From Methylotenera_A sp044228245 (lineage in GTDB: Bacteria; Pseudomonadota; Gammaproteobacteria; Burkholderiales; Methylophilaceae): a stretch of DNA of 64,000 bases. Both the position numbers and the translations under genes were made by a program. The notes below the pieces were generated by a model. The model did no database searches. It had not been told where the DNA came from and was given only the letters and a program-made list of their open reading frames with translations. Location of the stretch: positions 1-64,000 of the forward strand of contig JBGAVG010000008.1 of the NCBI GenBank assembly GCA_044228245.1. Reading direction: 5' to 3'. Shown in pieces: positions 43,889 through 52,600 of this stretch; positions within the stretch are counted from its first letter, which is position 1, and each line of letters opens with the position of its first letter.

Positions 43889-44233
43889 TTATTGAGAGGT
43901 GTTTCGGCTCAGTTTTGCGTAAAAAATTGCACAGATAAAAAATATAACGCTCAGCAAGATTTCTATCAGCGCCAGTTTTCTTGATATGCCGGTATCCGAC
44001 CATGCACGTACAACACCTTCGGTGAAATAGAACAGGATGAACATGCTGGCCCATTGGTAGGTGTAGCGCCTGCCTTTGAGTATGCCGAAGAGCGGCAGCA
44101 ATAAGGGTACAGCCTTCAAGATAAGCAGTGAGCCTTGCGGCTTAAGCGGGGCCAGCCAGCCTTCCCAGGCGATGCAGATAACGATAAGCGCAATCAGGCT
44201 TGCACTCGCGCCTGTCTGTAACTGTTTGATCAT
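43889..44233 (-). CDS. DUF2069 membrane protein
   Basis: A 114-residue protein of four predicted transmembrane segments (LIALIVICIAWEGWLAPL; LLILKAVPLLLPLFGIL; YQWASMFILFYFTEGVV; LALIEILLSVIFFICAIFY). It matches the short DUF2069 family, common near wrbA in beta- and gammaproteobacteria. Its start overlaps the hugZ stop by 4 bases. Function unknown. Confidence 0.8.
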   Translation of the reverse strand: MIKQLQTGASASLIALIVICIAWEGWLAPLKPQGSLLILKAVPLLLPLFGILKGRRYTYQWASMFILFYFTEGVVRAWSDTGISRKLALIEILLSVIFFICAIFYAKLSRNTSQ

Positions 44234-44943
44234 GTGCGTGATTGTTTAGATATCGCCACCAGCGCCGTGCGCGCTGAAGTTGCATCGCTGATGGGTGACT
44301 CAAACAGAAAGCGAAGTATCTGTGGGCTTCCCGCACTGTTTTCAGCTTTTACATCAAAGCCGTCGCAGTCGATGCCTAACATTTCCGCGTGCTGTGCGTC
44401 GAACCCGTGAAAGTGCCTGCAATATGCTAGCAAGCTATCCATGTGATCGTTGTTCATATGTTCGATAATATTTGTTTCAACCGCTGCAAGCTGATTGGCG
44501 GGTGGCGTCATCTCGACACCGGCCATCCATGACATCTTGCCGAAACCTGCGATATAACGTGCTTGCGTAATCTGGATGCGGTAAAAGGCAAAATCATGCA
44601 TATCAAAATAACCCACCGCCTGCGGCAAATAGCGCAGATAGCGGGCACGTAAATCAGCGTCTTCCTTGTTGATTTTGATGGCTTTGCCCTGCAAGGTCAG
44701 GCGCGCATTGGCCTGCAAGTCTTCCATGCCGGCAAATACCAGCAATGACACTTTAGGATTAGCGATGATGTTTTTGGTATGTTCAGCGATGTTGCTGATC
44801 AATATCACAGGCTGACAATCGTGATCTAACACAAAAGGTGCTACCGAGCCGAAAGGATAGCCCTCGAATTTGGCAGAGTGGGTGGAAAGGATGCCGCTAT
44901 GCGTGCTGCGCAGGAATTGTCTGGCTTCTAGGCTTAGGCTCAT
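44230..44943 (-). CDS. HugZ-like heme-oxygenase-family protein (PNPOx + DUF2470)
   Basis: A 237-residue protein: an FMN-binding split barrel like pyridoxamine-phosphate oxidase (about 1-150; LSTHSAKFEGYPFGSVAPFVLDHDCQPVILISN, VSLLVFAGMEDLQANARLTL) and a C-terminal DUF2470 domain (EHMNNDHMDSLLAYCRHFHGF, about 160-237). Members bind heme or flavin; HugZ proteins degrade heme. It overlaps wrbA by 4 bases and DUF2069 by 4 bases, so the trio is translationally coupled. Confidence 0.8.
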   Translation of the reverse strand: MSLSLEARQFLRSTHSGILSTHSAKFEGYPFGSVAPFVLDHDCQPVILISNIAEHTKNIIANPKVSLLVFAGMEDLQANARLTLQGKAIKINKEDADLRARYLRYLPQAVGYFDMHDFAFYRIQITQARYIAGFGKMSWMAGVEMTPPANQLAAVETNIIEHMNNDHMDSLLAYCRHFHGFDAQHAEMLGIDCDGFDVKAENSAGSPQILRFLFESPISDATSARTALVAISKQSRT

Positions 44944-45536
44944 TTGGCAGATAAGTTCAATGCGGTTTCAGCTAGGCGTTTGCCCAGCGCGATGCACAGT
45001 TTTTTCTCATCTTCAGTAATCGGTTTGTCATCCATGACACCACCGATGTGGCTCGCTCCGTAAGGCGTGCCGCCAGACGTTGTGCTGGATAAAGTCGGCT
45101 CTGAGTAAGGCAGGCCCACGATAATCATACCGTGGTGCATCAGCGGCAACATCATGGTGAGCAAGGTGCTTTCATTGCCGCCGTGCATGGAGCCAGTGGA
45201 AGTAAACACCGCGGCAGGCTTGCCGATAAGCGCGCCTTTTAGCCATAAACTGGTTGTGCCATCTAAAAAGTATTTCATAGGGGCAGCCATGTTACCAAAG
45301 CGGGTAGGGCTTCCCAGCGCCAGCCCTGCACATTCTTCCAAATCTTTCAGTTCTGCATAAGGTGCACCTGAGGAAGGGATTTCAGGTTCAGTCGCCTCGC
45401 AATTGGCAGATACTTTCGGCACGGTGCGGATACGCGCCTTTGCCTTCGGTACACTCTCAATTCCGCGCGCAATCAGGTTCGCCATGTCGCGCACTGCGCC
45501 GCCCTGAGAGTAGTAAAGGACTAAGATTTCGGTCAT
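44940..45536 (-). CDS. wrbA: NAD(P)H:quinone oxidoreductase WrbA
   Basis: A 198-residue flavodoxin-fold quinone reductase. The FMN phosphate loop is YYSQGGAVRDMANLI, followed by LALGSPTRFGNMAAPMKYFLD and FTSTGSMHGGNESTLLTMMLPLMHHGMIIVGLPYSEP. It reduces quinones by two electrons and limits redox cycling. It starts 2 bases after purB ends and overlaps hugZ by 4 bases. Cytoplasmic. Confidence 0.93.
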   Translation of the reverse strand: MTEILVLYYSQGGAVRDMANLIARGIESVPKAKARIRTVPKVSANCEATEPEIPSSGAPYAELKDLEECAGLALGSPTRFGNMAAPMKYFLDGTTSLWLKGALIGKPAAVFTSTGSMHGGNESTLLTMMLPLMHHGMIIVGLPYSEPTLSSTTSGGTPYGASHIGGVMDDKPITEDEKKLCIALGKRLAETALNLSAK

Positions 45537-45537
45537 G

Positions 45538-46908
45538 TTAAATATGTTTAGTTAATTCTACTGCTTTACCAATATAACTGGCAGGTGTCATTTCCAGCAG
45601 TGTCTGTTTTGCCTCTGCTGGAATTTCCAGGCCGCTGATGAACGCGTGCAATGAGGTTTTATTGATGCCGCCTTTGCCGCGAGTGAGCTCTTTTAACTGC
45701 TCGTATGGGTTTTCGATGCCATAGCGGCGCATCACGGTCTGGATCGGTTCGGCGAGCACTTCCCAGCTACTGTCCAAATCTTCGGCCAGTTTGTCAGAGT
45801 TGATTTCCAGCTTGTTCAGCCCACGCAGGCAGGAATCGTAACCCAGCAAGGTGTAGCCAAACGCTACGCCCATATTGCGGAGTACGGTGGAGTCGGTGAG
45901 GTCGCGTTGCCAGCGTGAAATCGGCAGCTTTTCCGCCATGTGGCGCAGGATGGCGTTAGCGATGCCCAGGTTGCCCTCAGAGTTTTCAAAGTCAATCGGG
46001 TTGACTTTATGCGGCATGGTAGATGAGCCGATTTCGCCTGCTTTTACTTTTTGCTTGAAGTAGCCGACTGAGATATAGCCCCAGATATCGCGGTTCAGGT
46101 CGATCAGAATGGTATTGATGCGGCTTAAACAGTCGTACACCTCTGCCATGTAGTCGTGTGGCTCAATCTGGATGGTCATCGGGTTGTAGGTCAAACCCAG
46201 AGATTCGACGAATTTTTTGGCGAAACTTTCCCAGTCAAAGTTTGGGTAGGCAGACAAGTGTGCATTAAAGTTACCGACCGCGCCGTTAATCTTGCCAAGT
46301 ATCTCATTGTTTTGTAATTGCTTTTGTTGGCGCTGCAGGCGATACACTACATTCGCCAGCTCTTTACCCATGGTGGTAGGCGATGCAGTTTGGCCATGGG
46401 TGCGTGAGAGCATCGGTTGGCCTGCCAATTGTTGCGCAAGCTCTGTCAGGCGTGCAATCAGGCTGGCTAAAAATGGCAGCATCACAACGTCGCGCGCGGT
46501 CTTAAGCATCAGGCCATGTGAAAGATTATTGATGTCTTCAGAAGTGCAGGCAAAGTGAATGAATTCACTGGCTTTCTTGATTTCCGGGTTGCCGTCAAAC
46601 TTCTCTTTAAGCCAGTATTCCAGCGCTTTAACATCGTGGTTGGTGCGCACTTCAATCGCTTTTACTTGCGCTGCATCGGCCTCGGAAAAGTTCGCAATTG
46701 CTGTGTCTAGCTCTTTAATCGTTGCCGCACTAAAAGGCGCGATTTCCGCCAGTTCAGGCGCGGCTGCCAGGGCCTTGAGCCATTCTATCTCGACCCAGGC
46801 GCGGTGTTTAATCAGTGCATATTCACTGAAATAGGGACGTAGTGCGTCAAGTTTAGATTGATAGCGGCCATCAAGAGGGGATAGTGCATTGAGGGTGGTA
46901 AGCGACAT
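45538..46908 (-). CDS. purB: Adenylosuccinate lyase
   Basis: A 456-residue fumarase/aspartase-superfamily enzyme that works twice in purine synthesis, releasing fumarate from SAICAR and adenylosuccinate. Signature GSSTMPHKVNPIDFENSEGN is the mobile catalytic loop; HACTSEDINNLSHGL and SRTHGQTASPTTMGKEL carry the catalytic His residues. It lies 84 bases downstream of prpD on the same strand, so readthrough from the methylcitrate genes is possible. It heads the run wrbA-hugZ-DUF2069-surE-pcm-nlpD. Confidence 0.96.
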   Translation of the reverse strand: MSLTTLNALSPLDGRYQSKLDALRPYFSEYALIKHRAWVEIEWLKALAAAPELAEIAPFSAATIKELDTAIANFSEADAAQVKAIEVRTNHDVKALEYWLKEKFDGNPEIKKASEFIHFACTSEDINNLSHGLMLKTARDVVMLPFLASLIARLTELAQQLAGQPMLSRTHGQTASPTTMGKELANVVYRLQRQQKQLQNNEILGKINGAVGNFNAHLSAYPNFDWESFAKKFVESLGLTYNPMTIQIEPHDYMAEVYDCLSRINTILIDLNRDIWGYISVGYFKQKVKAGEIGSSTMPHKVNPIDFENSEGNLGIANAILRHMAEKLPISRWQRDLTDSTVLRNMGVAFGYTLLGYDSCLRGLNKLEINSDKLAEDLDSSWEVLAEPIQTVMRRYGIENPYEQLKELTRGKGGINKTSLHAFISGLEIPAEAKQTLLEMTPASYIGKAVELTKHI

Positions 46909-46992
46909 AAAAAGCTTTCAAACAGCGGTTCGATAAACCGCTATTTTACCCTAAATTCTAATTGCTTATTAGTTGCTTGCTCTTGACTGAGG

Positions 46993-48453
46993 CTATATAG
47001 TGAACATGTCCACAAACTCATTTGCTGGCATCGATTCCAGCCTGGTTTGGTCTAAGCATAAAGCTAGAATATCCGCTTGTTTTTTTGCATCAAAACGCCG
47101 CGCCAAGTTTACTTTGAATTTTTTCACTAACTCTGGGATGCCTTCAGCGCGGCGGCGGCGGTGTCCGATAGGATATTCCACCGCAATATTGTTTGAGCTT
47201 GATCCGTCTCTGAAAAAAATCTGAATCGCGTTGGCGATCGAGCGTTTTCCCGGGTCGTGATAATCGCGCGTATATTCTGGGTTTTCCACACATAGCATTT
47301 TGCTTCTAAGCGCGTCAATTCTTGGGTCTGCCGCTGCTGCATCTTCGTAATCCTGTGCAGTGAGGCTGCCCTTGATTAAGCCGACTGCCGCCATGTATTG
47401 AATGCAGTGGTCGCGGTCAGCTGGGTTGTTGAGCGGGCCAGTTTTGTCGATGATGCGAATGGCGGACTCATGCGTGGTGATGACGATTTTATCGATTTGC
47501 GAGATTTGCTCTAAGGTTTGCAATTTGTTTCCAACTTCTTTGTTAAGCTGGAAGGCGCATTCCACTGCGGTCTGGGCATGAAATTCAGCAGGGAATGAGA
47601 TTTTGAACAACACGTGTTCCATCACGTATGAGCCATACGGGCGCTGGAACTTGAAGGCGTTGCCTTTGAACAGCACATCATAAAAACCCCATGTTTTGGC
47701 GGTGAGTGCGCTTGGATAGCCCATCTCGCCTTGCATCGTCATCCAGGCCAAACGCACGGCGCGACTTGTGGCGTCACCCGCTGCCCATGATTTTCGTGAA
47801 CCGGTATTCGGGCTGTGACGATAGGTACGCAGGCTTTGCCCATCGACAAAAGCGTTAGAAACCGCGTTGATAATATCCTCTTTATTGCCGCCGAGTAGCT
47901 TCGTTACCACCGCTGTTGAAGCGATTTTCACCAAGATGACATGGTCCAAACCTACGCGGTTGAAACTGTTTTCAAGCGCCAGTACGCCTTGAATTTCGTG
48001 TGCCTTAATCATGGCAGTTAGCACATCTTTGATGGTGAGCGGTGTTTTGCCTTCGGCTACATTTTTACGTGAAATGTAGTCTGCAGTCGCCAAAATGCCG
48101 CCCAGATTATCTGATGGATGCCCCCATTCCGCGGCCAGCCAGGTGTCGTTAAAGTCCAGCCAGCGAATCATTGCGCCGATGTTGAAGGCGGCAAGAATCG
48201 GGTCTAGCTGGAAATTTGTTCCGGGGACTTTTGCGCCATTTGGCACGACTGTCCCTGCAACCACAGGGCCAAGCAGTTTGGTGCAGGCAGGATAATCAAG
48301 TGCTTCAAAGCCGCATCCCAGTGTATCCATCAGGCAGTTGCGTGCGGTATCAAAAGCTTCATCGCTTTTGATTTCGTAATCGGCCACATAGTTGGCGATA
48401 TCAACAAGGACTTGATCGGGCGCGGGGCGGACGTTGGAAATGTGAGAGGACAT
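46993..48453 (-). CDS. prpD: 2-methylcitrate dehydratase PrpD
   Basis: A 486-residue PrpD/MmgE-family enzyme that dehydrates 2-methylcitrate to 2-methyl-cis-aconitate. Family features include LMDTLGCGFEALDYPACTKLLGP, FNIGAMIRWLDFNDTWLAAEWGHPSDNLG, and SAFVDGQSLRTYRHSPNTGSRKSWAAGDATSRAVRLA-like sequence (NAFVDGQSLRTYRHSPNTG). The rehydration step needs an aconitase (AcnB or AcnD/PrpF), not encoded here. It is last in the leftward prpB-prpC-prpD set and is 84 bases from purB. Confidence 0.95.
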   Translation of the reverse strand: MSSHISNVRPAPDQVLVDIANYVADYEIKSDEAFDTARNCLMDTLGCGFEALDYPACTKLLGPVVAGTVVPNGAKVPGTNFQLDPILAAFNIGAMIRWLDFNDTWLAAEWGHPSDNLGGILATADYISRKNVAEGKTPLTIKDVLTAMIKAHEIQGVLALENSFNRVGLDHVILVKIASTAVVTKLLGGNKEDIINAVSNAFVDGQSLRTYRHSPNTGSRKSWAAGDATSRAVRLAWMTMQGEMGYPSALTAKTWGFYDVLFKGNAFKFQRPYGSYVMEHVLFKISFPAEFHAQTAVECAFQLNKEVGNKLQTLEQISQIDKIVITTHESAIRIIDKTGPLNNPADRDHCIQYMAAVGLIKGSLTAQDYEDAAAADPRIDALRSKMLCVENPEYTRDYHDPGKRSIANAIQIFFRDGSSSNNIAVEYPIGHRRRRAEGIPELVKKFKVNLARRFDAKKQADILALCLDQTRLESMPANEFVDMFTI

Positions 48454-48472
48454 GAAACTTCCCTAAAAATAA

Positions 48473-49627
48473 TTATCGTTTTTCCAGTGGTACATAAGGC
48501 CGGTTTTCTGGCCCCGTATATTCCGCATTAGGGCGGATGATTTTGTTGTCAATGCGCTGCTCAATGACATGCGCAACCCAGCCTGTGGTGCGTGAGATCA
48601 CAAAAATCGGCGTGAACATGCTAGTAGGAATGCCCATCATGTGGTAGCTGGATGCGCTGTACCAATCCAGATTAGGGAACATCTTTTTCTCGCGCCACAT
48701 GGTTTCTTCAATGCGTGCAGAGATGTCAAAAAGCGTCATATTGCCGTTATCTTCGCCTAATTTACGTGAAACCGCTTTAATTGATTCATTTCTTGGGTCA
48801 GCAATCGTATATACAGGATGGCCAAACCCGATAATGATTTCCTTGCGTGCTATGCGTTGCATGATATCAGTTTCGGCTTCATCTGGAGTTTTGTATCGCG
48901 CGATAATTTCCATCGCAGCCTCGTTAGCGCCGCCATGTTTTGGGCCGCGCAGCGCACCAATCGCTCCGGTAATGCAGCTATACATATCAGATAAGGTGCC
49001 TGCAATCACCCGTGCAGTAAAAGTAGATGCATTAAACTCATGCTCGGCATACAGCACCAGCGAGGTATTCATGGCATCAATATGCAGTTGACTGGGGGGG
49101 GTGCCGTGCAGCAGATGCAAAAAGTGTGCGGCAATAGAGTCATCATCAGTTTCCACGTCAATGCGCTTGTGATTGTGGTTAAAGTGATACCAGTACAATA
49201 AAATCGAGCCAAAGCAGGCGATGAGCCTGTCGCCCAATTTTTTTGCATCATGTATGTTACGGTCTGAAGCTTCTGGCTCTAATGTGCCAAGCATAGAACA
49301 GCCGGTACGCATCACGTCCATAGGGTGTGCTGTTTTGGGAATGCGCTCTAATACCTCTTTTAATTCAGTTGGCAAACCGCGCAATTTTTTTAACCGCGCA
49401 TGATAGGCTTTTAATTCTTCTACAGTTGGTAATTCACCGTGTATCAGCAAGTAGGCTACTTCCTCAAAAGTGGCATGTTTAGCTAACTCTAAAATGTCAT
49501 AACCACGGTAGTGCAAATCATTGCCTGTATGGCCGACTGTGCAGATTGCTGTGCTGCCCGCTGCCACGCCAGCAAGGGCGACACCTTTTTTCTTTTTGGG
49601 TTCATGCGTTGTGATAGCTTCCGACAT
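48473..49627 (-). CDS. prpC: 2-methylcitrate synthase PrpC
   Basis: A 384-residue citrate-synthase-family enzyme that joins propionyl-CoA and oxaloacetate. The N-terminal VGHTGNDLHYRGYDILELA is characteristic of the methylcitrate subgroup. GGANEAAMEIIARY and the catalytic GFGHPVYTIADPRNESIK (His) follow, with the late Asp region FTPIFVISRTTGWVAHVIEQ. The ATG at 49627 has GGGAGGG about 8 bases upstream, inside the end of prpB, and its spacing from the prpB stop is 1 base. No gltA is seen, so it may also serve as citrate synthase, but that is only a guess. Confidence 0.94.
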   Translation of the reverse strand: MSEAITTHEPKKKKGVALAGVAAGSTAICTVGHTGNDLHYRGYDILELAKHATFEEVAYLLIHGELPTVEELKAYHARLKKLRGLPTELKEVLERIPKTAHPMDVMRTGCSMLGTLEPEASDRNIHDAKKLGDRLIACFGSILLYWYHFNHNHKRIDVETDDDSIAAHFLHLLHGTPPSQLHIDAMNTSLVLYAEHEFNASTFTARVIAGTLSDMYSCITGAIGALRGPKHGGANEAAMEIIARYKTPDEAETDIMQRIARKEIIIGFGHPVYTIADPRNESIKAVSRKLGEDNGNMTLFDISARIEETMWREKKMFPNLDWYSASSYHMMGIPTSMFTPIFVISRTTGWVAHVIEQRIDNKIIRPNAEYTGPENRPYVPLEKR

Positions 49628-49628
49628 G

Positions 49629-50513
49629 CTATTTTCCCTCCCTGAAGAGCTGATCCAGCTTCTGCTCATAGGCGTGATAACCTAAGTGTTCATAAAGCTC
49701 GGCGCGTGTCTGCATCAAATCCAGCACGTTTTTTTGGGTGCCTTCTTTTTTTACAGATTGATATACCTTAAGAGCAGCCTGGTTCATCGCCCTGAACGCC
49801 GAGAGCGGGTACAGCACTATGCTGACATTCGCTGTTGCCAGTTCATTTACAGTGAATAATGGCGTGCTGCCAAATTCGGTAATGTTGGCGAGCACCGGTA
49901 CTTTTACAGCTTCGGCGAACTGTTTGTACATGCCGAGCTCGGTGATTGCTTCCGGGAACACCATGTCGGCGCCTGCCTCGACGCAGGCACAGGCGCGGCC
50001 AATCGCAGACTGCAAACCTTCGACAGCTAATGCATCGGTGCGCGCCATGATGACAAAATCCGGGTCGGTTTTCGCATCCACAGCCGCCTTGATGCGGTCA
50101 ACCATTTCTGCCTGACTGACAATGGCCTTATTTGGGCGATGCCCGCAGCGCTTCGCCTGTACCTGGTCTTCGATGTGCACCGCTGCGGCGCCTGCTTTAA
50201 TCACGCTTTTAATAGCGCGCGCAATGTTAAAAGCACCGCCAAACCCTGTGTCGATATCCACCAGCAAAGGCGTATCAACCGCATCAGTAATGCGGCGCAC
50301 ATCGATGAGTACATCTTCCAGCGTCGAAATGCCTAAATCAGGTGAGCCCAGTGAGCCGGCAGCCAGCCCGCCGCCAGAAAGATAAAGCGCCTTATAACCA
50401 GTCTGCGTAGCAAGCATGGCATGGTAGGCATTAATGGCACCGATAATCTGCAACGGTTTTTCGAGGATGAGTGCCTGACGAAATCTTGCGCCAGCTGAGG
50501 TTGCGGTTGTCAT
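49629..50513 (-). CDS. prpB: 2-methylisocitrate lyase PrpB
   Basis: A 294-residue isocitrate-lyase-superfamily enzyme that splits 2-methylisocitrate to pyruvate and succinate. The catalytic motif KRCGHRPNK holds the Cys base. The Mg2+ region is IEDQVQAKRCGH, preceded by LVDIDTGFGGAFNIARA, and LYLSGGGLAAGSLGSPDLGIST begins the barrel. It is 29 bases downstream of the malyl-CoA-lyase-type gene in the same run and couples to prpC. Confidence 0.95.
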   Translation of the reverse strand: MTTATSAGARFRQALILEKPLQIIGAINAYHAMLATQTGYKALYLSGGGLAAGSLGSPDLGISTLEDVLIDVRRITDAVDTPLLVDIDTGFGGAFNIARAIKSVIKAGAAAVHIEDQVQAKRCGHRPNKAIVSQAEMVDRIKAAVDAKTDPDFVIMARTDALAVEGLQSAIGRACACVEAGADMVFPEAITELGMYKQFAEAVKVPVLANITEFGSTPLFTVNELATANVSIVLYPLSAFRAMNQAALKVYQSVKKEGTQKNVLDLMQTRAELYEHLGYHAYEQKLDQLFREGK

Positions 50514-50542
50514 ATTTAATACCTGATTTAAATATAGTAAAA

Positions 50543-51529
50543 CTAGCTAAAAAAAGCTTGAATAGCTTCGTCTGGAATTGCTGCCATAGTCAGCTTGGCT
50601 TTTTGTAAAACTTCCCAAAAATAGCGATAAGTGGCTCTGTCGTGCAATTCTCCTGCATACTGGATCGGCCCCCAATCTGCTTGCTGTGCAGCAAGCAGGA
50701 TATTTGCGGCATCCGCTACCTCGTCAAAATTGGGTTTCATGGCATCGACAATGGCTTGAATTTGTGTGGGATAAATACTCCACATGCGCATAAAGCCAAA
50801 TTCGTTACGGGCTCTGGAAGCATCGCTAAAAGTGGTTTCTACGTTTTTCAAATCGAGCGTTACGTTATGCGCTGGTACCACGCCATTAGCAAGCGCTGCA
50901 GCTACAACCTCGGCTTTGGCGCGTGCCAGCAGACGATGCTCGAACTGACCTGGGCTACGCATTGCGCTGGCAGGAATCGCGCCGTGATGCGCGCTGACAA
51001 AATCCATCAGGCCGAAATCCAGCACTTGCACCCACGGCAACGTGGCGATTTCATGCGCTTGCCTGAGCGCGCCATGCGTTTCAATCAGAATATGTACCGG
51101 AATTTCGCGTTGAATACCAAAAAAGGTCGCCATTTTCTGGATGTAAGCGATCATTTCTCTCGCTTGGGCGAGCATCGTGCATTTGGGAATCGTGATGTAG
51201 CTCAGCACCTGCCCGGCGCCGCCTACCAGAATGTTGACATCCTGCTTCCAGGCGGGATGCGTGTAGTCATGAATGCGTGCGCCAGCCATTTTGTGTTTGT
51301 TGGCGTCGCTGTTTAATACGCGCACAATCATTTCCGCGTGCTCACGTTCCTGGCCGCTTGCCGCACCATCCTCGCAGTCGCAGGTGATATCAAACACCGC
51401 GCCGATACTGTCCTGCAGGGCAAGTGCTTTTAAGATGAGCTTTTCGCTGCCGGCGAAATGTTCGCACGCAGGAATCAGCGGAAAAGGTTTTTCGCCGCCA
51501 AAAAGTGCGTCTTTTGGATGGACTGCCAT
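50543..51529 (-). CDS. HpcH/HpaI-family CoA-ester lyase (candidate malyl/methylmalyl-CoA lyase)
   Basis: A 328-residue TIM-barrel lyase of the CitE/HpcH superfamily. Motifs are FDITCDCEDGAASGQE, HILIETHGALRQ (metal Glu) and VQVLDFGLMDFVSAHHG (metal Asp), and the C-terminal lid includes RMWSIYPTQIQAIV. It differs from the alphaproteobacterial MclA sequence but is of a type seen in betaproteobacterial central-carbon clusters. Likely reactions are reversible cleavage of L-malyl-CoA or beta-methylmalyl-CoA to glyoxylate plus acetyl- or propionyl-CoA. Its position next to the mesaconyl-CoA hydratase supports the methylmalyl-CoA reading. Its start adjoins the hydratase stop. Confidence 0.75.
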   Translation of the reverse strand: MAVHPKDALFGGEKPFPLIPACEHFAGSEKLILKALALQDSIGAVFDITCDCEDGAASGQEREHAEMIVRVLNSDANKHKMAGARIHDYTHPAWKQDVNILVGGAGQVLSYITIPKCTMLAQAREMIAYIQKMATFFGIQREIPVHILIETHGALRQAHEIATLPWVQVLDFGLMDFVSAHHGAIPASAMRSPGQFEHRLLARAKAEVVAAALANGVVPAHNVTLDLKNVETTFSDASRARNEFGFMRMWSIYPTQIQAIVDAMKPNFDEVADAANILLAAQQADWGPIQYAGELHDRATYRYFWEVLQKAKLTMAAIPDEAIQAFFS

Positions 51530-52600
51530 TTAATTGCTCCCTCTGCGTGGCATGAGTACAGTGTAGTCAAGGTCTAGCACCACATTGGGGTGATAGCCGG
51601 TTTCAGATTTTATTTGCGCCAGGTCACTAGCTGGCATATTTTTGATGCCTGCCATGCGCAAACGCAGTGCGCCAATATCGGTACGGCCGGGCAATGCCCA
51701 AACGTCTAGCACTTCGGTCAGCGCATAGATCGTATCTCCTGCAAAACTGGGGCTGGCATGTGTTCCGGCATTAATGGCTAAGATGGAAATGGCGTTTTCC
51801 AGGCCGTCAAAACTCAAAGCGCGGCAAATAGAAATCGGCACGCCACCATACACCAGGCGTTTACCAAAGTTCGAGGATTGCATTGCGAAATCATCAAAAT
51901 GCAAACGCGCATTATTCTGGTAAAGCCGTGTCGCGAGTGAATGGTCGCCATGATTAATCGTCATGCCGCCGGCATGATGGATGCGCTCGCCTGCCTGGTA
52001 ATCTTCCCAAAAATACTGCCCGCCTGTGGCTTTATTATCAAAGTTTTTGGTAAAAAAATTGGCTGGAATATTCAAGCGTTCAGACGCAACAAAGTCCGGT
52101 AATACCGGAATAACTGTTTCGGAGGCCGGCGCCCTCGCATTGTTTTTGTGAACCATCACCCAGCGCACCCAGCTTAAAACAGGTTCATTTCTTTGGTTGA
52201 TAGAGGTTGAGCGCACATAAACCACGCCGCTTTTGCCATTGGAGTTCTGTTTTAAGCCAATCACCTGGCTGGATGTGGAGAGCGTGTCACCCACAAAGAC
52301 CGGCTGCAGAAAACGCACATCCGCATAACCTAAATTTGCCACCGCATTGACTGAAATATCCGGCACGGTTTTGCCAAAGGCGATATGAAACGCGAGTAAA
52401 TCATCTATGGGCGTGGTTTTGTAGCCAAGTGATTGCGCAAAAGGTTCGCTGCAATGCAGCGGGTTGCGCGAACCAGTAAGCGCAATATACAGCGCGCAAT
52501 CGCCAGCGGTGATGGTGCGTGGCGTGGCGTGCTGAATCACTTCATTCAACGTGAAGTCTTCAAAAAAACGTCCTGCGTTGATTTTGGTAGAAACGGTCAT
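51530..52600 (-). CDS. Mesaconyl-CoA hydratase (MaoC-like, double hot-dog)
   Basis: A 356-residue MaoC-family protein made of two hot-dog halves. It matches closely, from memory, the mesaconyl-CoA hydratase (Mch/Mcd) of Rhodobacter and Methylobacterium: FFEDFTLNEVIQHATPRTIT, ALTGSRNPLHCSEPFAQSLG, HIAFGKTVPDISVNAVANLG, the ISINQ...WVRWVM run, LFYGGVPISICRALSF-like segment (LVYGGVPISICRALSF) and PGRTDIGALRLR, with VVLDLDYTVLMPRRG at the end. The reaction is reversible hydration of mesaconyl-CoA to beta-methylmalyl-CoA. This makes the neighbouring lyases plausible partners. The start adjoins the citE-like stop at one base. Confidence 0.85.
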   Translation of the reverse strand: MTVSTKINAGRFFEDFTLNEVIQHATPRTITAGDCALYIALTGSRNPLHCSEPFAQSLGYKTTPIDDLLAFHIAFGKTVPDISVNAVANLGYADVRFLQPVFVGDTLSTSSQVIGLKQNSNGKSGVVYVRSTSINQRNEPVLSWVRWVMVHKNNARAPASETVIPVLPDFVASERLNIPANFFTKNFDNKATGGQYFWEDYQAGERIHHAGGMTINHGDHSLATRLYQNNARLHFDDFAMQSSNFGKRLVYGGVPISICRALSFDGLENAISILAINAGTHASPSFAGDTIYALTEVLDVWALPGRTDIGALRLRMAGIKNMPASDLAQIKSETGYHPNVVLDLDYTVLMPRRGSN